In this document: in pieces, positions 58,201 to 64,000 of the stretch
Layout: each line of letters starts with the position of its first letter
Position numbering within the stretch: the first letter of the stretch is position 1
Assembly (NCBI GenBank): GCA_013339895.1
Contig: JABACO010000002.1
Location: forward strand, 15,118,713-15,182,712
Source: Ephydatia muelleri
Taxonomy: Eukaryota; Porifera; Demospongiae; Spongillida; Spongillidae
Length of the DNA: 64,000 nt
Direction of reading: 5' to 3'
Notes under the pieces: generated by a model
Told to the model about the DNA's origin: nothing
The model's database searches: none
What the model saw: only the letters and a program-made list of their open reading frames with translations
Position numbers and translations under genes: made by a program

Positions 58201-61200
58201 CTATAGCTTCGGATCCAGACCAACGATCCGTGGTCTGTTCGAAGGGTGAACTCTCGTCCAAGAAGGTACTGTCGGAATTGCTGTACAAACGATACTACAG
58301 CTAATAGTTCTTTACGAGTGACACAGTACCTCTGTTCCGGTCTGCTTAGTGAACGGCTGGCGTAGGCAATGACACGTTCTGACCCTTCGTCGCTGATCTG
58401 GGATAGCACGGCACCAATCCCTGTGTCGCTCGCATCCGTATCGAGGATAAAACGTCGGTTGTAATCTGGGTAGGCAAGAATTGGGGAGGAAACCAGGCAT
58501 TTACGCAATTCGTCAAAGGCATTCTGACAGTGTATTGTCCAATCGAAGGGAACGTTTTTTTTCCGTCAAACGGTGCAGTGGTTTCGAGATAGACGCAAAA
58601 TTTTTGACAAACCGCCTATAGTAGTTTGCCAGCCCTAAAAATTGTTGTACCTCCTTCTTACTTAGCGGGGTGGGCCATTTTGACACAGCGTCGGTTTTGC
58701 TCGGGTCTGTAGCGATTCCCTCAGCTGATACTATATACCCCAAAAATGCAACCCGTTGTTGACACAGACTACACTTCGTTGGCTTCAGTTTGAGCCCTGC
58801 CCCCCTCAACTGGGCCAAAACCTTGCTAATTGATCCTTAAATGTACAACCCACAACAATAATATCATCAAAGTAAACCAAGCAACTCGACCATTTCAAAC
58901 CACCCAATACCCTATCCATCAGTCGCTGGAATGTAGCTGGAGCGTTACATAAACCGAAGGGCATTACTTTAAATTGGTACAGACCTTCCGGTGTAGTAAA
59001 AGCTGTTTTCGGCTGATCTTCAGGGGCGACTTCGACTTGCCAGTAGCCGGTAGTAAGGTCCAGTGTGGAGAAAAATTTGGAGCCGGCCAGCGTGTCAAGT
59101 GTATCGTCCACTCGGGGTAGCGGATAGGCATCTTTCCTGGTAACCTCGTTGACCTTCCTATAGTCCACACAAAATCATGTTGTCCCGTCTTTTTTCTTGA
59201 CCAGTACTATCGGGGATGACCATGGGCTATCAGAGTGTTCAATGGCATTCTTCTCCAACATATCTCGCAACATCTCCTTCAGTTCCTCCCTACGTGCGTG
59301 AGGGATCCGGCGGGGTGGGAGGTGCACTGGTTGGGCATTGCCAGTGTCAATGCGGTGTTGGAGCACTTTTGTATGACCTAGGTTCTTGGTGCTGAGTGAG
59401 AAAACATCTGCAAATTCCAACAACAACGAAAAAAGTTCTTCTTTTTCATCCTTATTAACATCATCCCCAACCCTCGATACCATTTCCCATAAGCAGCTTT
59501 GATCTTCCCGTGAAATGTTGAACTTTTCTGCAACAGTTGAGATTTCTATGACTGCCCGGGAGAAAAAAACGGCGTTATCGCGCGTGAAAAACGGCCATAA
59601 CAACGCCAAATTACGCGGTCTTCAAAACGCTGTATCTTCTTGATTGTGCAATATAGTGGAGCTGCATTTTGCACATTTACAAAGCGGTCCTGTGTCTGTA
59701 GAAGTCCAAAGATGGTTTAGTTTGCGATGCATCGTTCCGAAGATATTCACATTCAAGTAAAGGGCTTGATTTCGCGGGGTTTTGTACTTGAAGCCCGCGA
59801 AATCTTGCTCTAAGTTGATTGTGAATATCTTCCGAACGATGCATCGCAAACTAAACCATCTTTGGACTTCTACAGACACAGGACCGCTTTGTAAATGTGC
59901 AAAATGCAGCTCCACTATATTGCACAATCAAGAAGATACAGCGTTTTGACGACCGCGTAATTTGGCGTTGTTATGGCCGTTTTTCACGCGCGATAACGCC
60001 GTTTTTTTCTCCCGGGTGGGTCCTGTTCCAGCAGCTCCATATGAGCAATCTCCGTCCCTTTCTTCAATACAACGATTTCTTCTCGAGGGTTGACCACGCG
60101 CACAGGGACTGGTTTGGCGTTAGGGCACACCACTGCATGAGCAACCATTACTCCATGTCGAGCAGAGGTATTGCCAGTCACAACCCATGTACCCTTCGCG
60201 ACTGGTGTTGCCAGATCAACCATAAGTTCTACCTCACTCGCTGCTGGAATGACAATTTTCTCTTTGACAATAAGTCCGATGGGATTCTGCTGCAGTGGAC
60301 AACTCTGCATTTGAAGGGGAACGGAAATGTTTCTGGACGGAAAGGTGAGCCTCTTTGAACCACAATCAATAATACCATTATGGGCGTTTACAAAGTCCAA
60401 CCCATATCATCAGTGACTACGCACATAACCTTAAATGGCATGCCGTTCAGAAAAATATCCACCTTTTTGCATCCACTAACTGACAATGGAGCCCCATTTA
60501 CTCCGACAAGTCGTCTACCAGCCCATTGTTCAAGAACAAGTGTACAGTCACCTTTCACAATTTGTTCCCAGACGTCCCTTCGGACAAGCGACACTGCTGC
60601 ACCCGTGTCTATCACAAAGTCTACACCAACAGCCCCAATAACTCCCCTTATGCGGTAACTTACTCCACTATTTACAGCGAGGGATGGTACGGTCAGCTTA
60701 TCATCCTGAGCCTTTACAGGTCTTCTTCCCCCATGTGGCAGGCTCGTACCACTGAGGGACGGAAGTTTCCCTGACGCTGTTCTGAGTATCGGCCCCGACT
60801 GCAAAATCGTGCGACATGGCCTTACTTCCCGCAACTCCAACAAACGATTGTCCTACGCTTCCCATCGTCATTCTCCCTGGTAGGCTTACTTGCCCCACGT
60901 GTTCCTAACCGCTCTTTTTCTCCTATGAGCACCTCCACTCGCTGCAGTCTCTCGCACAGTGATTTCATGGTGGCTGTTAACGAGTCGCGCCCGTCTTGCA
61001 AAGTGCATGACCGCTGAAACTGGTTCCGCTGGTACGGTATGGTGCGTCTCTGGCTCTTGTTCCTGTGAGGACACAGCGTTAACACGTGACGGTTTACCTG
61101 TGCTTCGCAAGTATGACTCCAGTTCAATTACAGCCGCAGCCGCTTCTTCGACGTTTCGCGGTCGTTTCTGTTTAACGCTGAAGGCGACTTGGGAGTTTTC

Positions 61201-63421
61201 AATTTGCTCTAGAAACTGGTTCAGCGCCAGTCGCTCGCGCGCGTTCTCTGCTAGTTCGGGATACGCTTTATCTGCAAGCACTCGCACCGCGTCACCAAAA
61301 GCAGCCCAGTCCTCGTCCCTACGCTTTGTTCTTGCGTTCAGCTCCACCATGTACAGCAATCTCCCGAGAAAGAAAATAGTACTAGTTGACAGTGATGCCC
61401 AAAATGACAATGCACAACCGGAAAGCCTAAATTTAGCAGCCAATTGTGGTGACTCAACCAAACTAACACCTGACATTGAAGAGGTTCTCTGCCTACCATC
61501 CATGACAACTCTTCCGTTCAAACTAATGTAGCATTGGTATGTCTGTTGAATATTTCTAATGAACAAAAGCTCACGACATTTGAAACATTATACGGGCTGA
61601 TTGGTCACCTACTTTAGCTAATGAGGGCGATTCAGTGACTACTTCCTTGTATGCCTTGTTGAACACCATAAGGTACCTTTGCCAGAATCACATGACTTCT
61701 CTTCAGTGTTCCGTGCAGGATGTAATCACAGCTTTCAGATAAGTGGCTTAAGGAGCACTGTCGGATGGTGTGTAGTGAAATTTTACATGGTTTCGTTCGC
61801 GTTATGTTCTCTTTTAACTACCAAGAGTGACTTTGTTACTTGCCCTCTTTGTAAATGGCATGCATACAGAAGAAAAATAAAATGCAGAAACTCATTACTA
61901 TATCAAGAGGCTACGCAGCTAGCAGATGCCTTTGACTTGTCAGTTGAAATGCTGGACAACATCATAGCTGGTACACAGGAACTAACAATCAGAAGTTACA
62001 ATATGTGAATATGTCCCTCTTCAGTAGCAGCTAGCATCAAGCAATGAACTGATCTACTGTCCATGAGTAACAATGTAACATGTTAAACTACCTTATTAGT
62101 CAGGCTGACTTCAGCACCTGCTCCAATCAGTGCCATCACTACTTCAGGATGCCCTTTCTCACTTGCAATCATCAATGAACTCCAACCATCCTGCAAAAAT
62201 AATGCTATTATCACCGAGAGCATGACCATTTAACTCCATGGAACATGTGCAGCTGCACAGGTTACATTTACTGTAACTCTATGCATGCACTCACATGATA
62301 CACATCCATAAAAAAATAACTTCACCATTATTATCCTCAAGCCAATAGGAATGTATCTGTATAGGTTTGATTATATACCCTATGTAGACCAAAATAAAGT
62401 GATGCCATTGTCACTTACGCCCATGAAGTTAAGTGAGTCTATTAATAATATGACCCAACTCATGTAAAGTGTAAACTGCATGGACCTGTACTTGATTTTA
62501 GGGACACCACCACCAGCTGCAATTTATGTATTACATGCCACTGGGGTAGTATGGGCATTCCAATGTACAATGTATCTCCCTCACATGACAGTCTCGTTTC
62601 TAAATCTCCCGAGAAAGAAAATAGTACTAGTTGACAGTGATGCCCAAAATGACAATGCACAACAGGAATGCCTAAATTTAGCAGCCAATTGTGGTAACTC
62701 AACCAAAATAACACCTGACATTGAAGAAAGTGTATGAGTTCTCTGCCTGCCATCCATGACAATTCTTCAGTTCAAACTAATGTAGCATTGGTATGTCTGT
62801 TGAATACTTCTAATGAACAAGAGCTCACGACATTTGAAACATTATACGGGCTGATTGGTCACCTACTTTAGCTAATGAGGGCGATTCAGTGACTACTTCC
62901 TTGTATGTCTTGTTGAACACCATAAGGTACCTTTGCCTGAATTACATGACTTCTCTTCGGATGCAATCACAGCTTTCAGATAAGTGTCTTAGGGAGCACT
63001 GTCGGATGGTGTGTAGTGAAATTTTACATGGTTTCGTTCGCGTTATATGTTCTATTCTTTTCACTACCAAGAGTGACTTTGTTACTTTCCCTCTTTGTAA
63101 ATGGCATACAGAAGAAAAATAAAATGCAGAAACTCATTACTATATCAAGAGGCTACGCAGCAAGCAGATGTCAGTTGAAATGCTGGACAACATCATAGCT
63201 GGTGCACAGGAACTAACAATCAGAAGTTACAATATGTGAATATGTCCCTCTTCAGTAGAAGCTACCTTCAAGCAATGAACTGAACTACAGGCCATGAGTA
63301 ACAATGTAACATGTTAAACTACCTTATTTGTCAGGTCGACTTCAACTCCTGCTCCAATCAGTGTCTTCACTATATCAAGATGCCTTTTCTTACTTGCAAT
63401 CATCAATGAACTCCAACCATC
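52280..63421 (-). CDS. Ankyrin-repeat and coiled-coil host gene, 5' end beyond the window
   Basis: Minus-strand exons each encode one ankyrin repeat with AG/GT borders: 63421-63323 and 62190-62092 (99 nt each, DGWSSLMIASEKGH type), 56158-56062 (97 nt), 55449-55351 (99 nt, NGWSPLMFASQNGHLEAVET) and 53568-53488 (81 nt, ALHVAAKSGHTNVVQLLEA). The last exon (about 52803-52280) encodes a coiled coil with seven or so 13-residue units of the type QLHDMRQQKEQAE and the C-terminus SSVPSSADESERP. Same-phase 33-codon exons allow repeat number to change freely. The 56062 exon lacks 2 nt and would shift the frame, so it is either skipped or marks a damaged copy. Gypsy-3 lies in the intron between 56158 and 62092. 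Ankyrin plus coiled coil suggests a scaffold; the function is unknown. Confidence 0.75.
52804..53487. other. Intron of the ankyrin/coiled-coil gene
   Basis: AT-rich. Its part from 53190 to 53277 is the copy partner of 46980-47078. No gene seen. Confidence 0.4.
54397..54840 (+). CDS. Unrecognised open frame (147 codons)
   Basis: Opposite in strand to the ankyrin gene and inside one of its introns. It has no recognised domain, and contains CELRSDVWIVSLATCA and LRTFHHWPG. Just downstream (54880-55155) another frame reads ADDIENIMQADWSPTEMIQW and TKSDFVTCPLCKRHAEE. The latter CPLCK.H piece returns at 61840 and 63075 in each tandem unit, so it may be an exon of a transposon-like gene carried in the repeated units. 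I assign no function. Confidence 0.25.
   Translation: MAVALIKQMLKLENRLKDDCELRSDVWIVSLATCARKSEASLPQVPYGPTLELRTFHHWPGVSCSLSPHGMHQPVQLKLKNLVVRQYSFGNCAQGLVSLIPTINKQCYRQVKTICPTQDSFFSISPMTMTIHPFTLNEAMVRLLLAL
56541..56711 (-). repeat. Gypsy-3 3' LTR
   Basis: 171 bp with TGTA...TACA ends on both strands, placed directly after the integrase stop and a purine-rich AAGAGAGGGAGCAG tract. The flank ACAATG matches the unoccupied sister unit at about 62566-62571. Confidence 0.7.
56726..58288 (-). pseudogene. Gypsy-3 integrase
   Basis: A long open frame with the zinc region (GGHLGEEKMLNKLKERFYW, CRTCIRCTTRK), the core with VDIMGPLPE (Asp), HSDQGRQFES (Asp), PQCNGMVERFNRT (Glu), and the C-terminal KGPLKVVERLGESNYKI barrel. 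It ends in RYPVRNRHPPDRYGAYVEH. The integrase itself looks intact, but it is cut from RNase H by a frameshift near 58150. The tail motif RHPPDRYG is like the one in Gypsy-1 and Gypsy-2. Confidence 0.8.
58056..59609 (-). pseudogene. Gypsy-3 reverse transcriptase and RNase H
   Basis: The RT start is in 59609-59175 (SPIVLVKKKDG), where a stop replaces one codon before FCVDYRKVNEV. The next piece (59168-58806) has FGLCNAPATFQ and the catalytic VYFDDIIVV box. A frame change follows, then GLKLKPTKCSLCQ and FLGLANYYRRFVKNF (58818-58513). RNase H appears in another frame (58508-58250) with ILDTDASDTGIGAVLSQ and RTDHGSLVW. Four breaks in 1.5 kb show that this copy is inactive. Confidence 0.8.
59555..60016. 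mobile_element. 462-bp foldback element inside Gypsy-3
   Basis: Arms of about 215 nt (CCCGGGAGAAAAAAACGGCG inward, its reverse complement at 60016) are nearly perfect, with a short centre near 59770-59800. Host Gypsy-3 reading continues on either side (LEQDP before, AVIEISTVAEKF after). No clear target duplication and no gene. Confidence 0.85.
60017..61357 (-). pseudogene. Gypsy-3 gag and protease
   Basis: The gag part reads DEDWAAFGDAVRVLADKAYP and AVIELESYLRSTGKPSRV. A zinc knuckle TIVCWSCGK near 60825 is followed, after a one-base change, by GHVARFC. The protease has VDFVIDTGAAVSLVRRDVW (about 60620). The protease-RT linker runs to 60016, where the foldback element interrupts. The N-terminal half of gag is missing at 61357. 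Confidence 0.75.
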
Positions 63422-64000
63422 CTGCAAAATAATGTTATCATCACCGAGAGCATGACCATTTAACTCCATGGAACATGTGCAACTTCACAGGTTACATTTA
63501 CTGTAACTCTATGCATGCACTCACATGATACACATCCATAACAAAATAACTTCACCATTATTATCCTCAAGTCAATGGAAATGTGTCTGTATACATGTAG
63601 GTTTGATGGTATACCCTATGTAGACCAAAATAAAGTGATGCCATTGTCACTTACGCCCATGAAGTTAAGTGAGTCTATTAATAATATGACCCAACTCATG
63701 TAAAGTGTAAACTGCATGGACCTGTACTTGATTCTAGGGACACCACCACCAGCAGTAATTTATGTATTCATGCCACTGGGGTAGTATGGGCATTCCAATG
63801 TACAATGTATCTCCCTCACATGACAGTCTCGTTTCTAAATCTCCCGAGAAAGAAAATAGTACTAGTTGACAGTGATGCCCAAAATGACAATGCACAACCG
63901 GAATGCCTAAATTTAGCAGCCAATTGTGGTAACTCAACCAAAATAACACCTGACATTGTATGCGTTCTCTGCCTACCATCCATGACAATTCTTCCGATCA
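61358..64000. repeat. Tandem 1.2-kb units carrying ankyrin exons
   Basis: Landmarks recur with about 1.23-kb spacing: the ankyrin exon (62092, 63323), GAGAAAGAAAATAGTACTAG (61364, 62608, 63846), and CAAGAGTGACTTTGTTACTT (61820, 63068). An earlier unit is split by Gypsy-3 (exon at 56062, remainder from 61358). Besides the minus-strand exon each unit has plus-strand frames such as KKIVLVDSDAQNDNAQ and TKSDFVT(C/F)PLCKWH, of unknown nature. The units differ by small indels, so duplication is not very recent. Confidence 0.75.

Larger units (their letters stand above)
56541..61357 (-). mobile_element. Gypsy-3: Ty3/Gypsy element with lost 5' end
   Basis: The 3' LTR (56541-56711 in window coordinates, TGTAGCAG...TTACA) abuts the end of integrase. 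Reading on minus: gag from 61357, zinc knuckle near 60830, protease near 60620, RT 59609-58810, RNase H near 58500-58250, integrase 58120-56726. Upstream of gag the sequence jumps at 61358 straight into host repeat, so the 5' LTR and gag start are gone together with about 30 bp of host sequence that is present in the sister unit (62570-62603). A 462-bp foldback (59555-60016) lies between protease and RT. Confidence 0.85.

Noticed and set aside
56541..61357. An env-like gene in the Gypsy elements
   Set aside because: In Gypsy-2 and Gypsy-3 integrase ends within about 30 bp of the 3' LTR, leaving no space for a further gene.

Overview
This is a eukaryotic, AT-rich and repeat-packed window, most likely from a marine invertebrate and best guessed as a demosponge. 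The grounds are intron-containing genes with GT/AG borders, a Rab GTPase, an ankyrin gene, long CA/AGC microsatellites and several transposon families I associate with sponges and cnidarians. The species is inference. At least 70% of the window is mobile DNA, much of it nested.

Layout. (1) 84-11733: a TIR-bounded element with about 660-bp terminal inverted repeats. Two genes diverge from about 8.3-8.7 kb: on the minus strand a broken DDE-type transposase (689-8263), and on the plus strand a RAG1 N-terminal-like gene (N-RAG, 8708-10480). The transposase gene is split by a Gypsy LTR element (Gypsy-1, 2861-7887, CATG target duplication), which carries an inverted duplication and a Helitron-like insert (4355-5595). 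(2) 11.8-16.9 kb: possible host exons, then a Helitron-like element (12652-16326) containing a further TIR element and a 230-bp AGC run. (3) 16887-22684: Gypsy-2, nearly intact, with LTRs differing at one base and a second Helitron-like copy inside the 5' LTR. (4) 24321-27911: a Rab5-like host gene on the minus strand, five exons recognised. (5) 27951-46439: two copies of one N-RAG transposon family. Copy A (27951-36026) carries N-RAG (minus) diverging from a transposase with a D-D-E candidate triad (plus). Copy B (39665-46439) is inverted, has lost the transposase, has a 4-bp ACAT target duplication and holds a Ginger1 DNA transposon (40237-44436, CCTA duplication) with an Ulp1-type protease and a PHD finger. 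Between A and B lies a 2.5-kb element with about 80-bp TIRs encoding a DUF6589 protein and a RecQ-like helicase. (6) 46.5-52.1 kb: a duplicated 3' fragment of the ankyrin gene, a cluster of inverted foldback repeats and a Gypsy fragment. (7) 52280-64000: a host ankyrin/coiled-coil gene on the minus strand whose single-repeat exons sit in about 1.2-kb tandem units. One unit is interrupted by Gypsy-3 (56541-61357), which has lost its 5' LTR and carries a 462-bp foldback element.

The most interesting system is the N-RAG transposon. It keeps a RAG1-type zinc/RING N-terminus and a RAG1-like DDE transposase on separate, divergently transcribed genes. Its ends begin CACGGCT, followed by 11-nt (one end) or 23-nt (other end) spacers and an ACAAAA(A)GG block, which resembles the 12/23 recombination signal layout. 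The family is probably related to the N-RAG-TP elements described in molluscs (from memory). The 11/23 end structure, the two-gene layout and the swapped partner transposase in element 1 are what I would check first.
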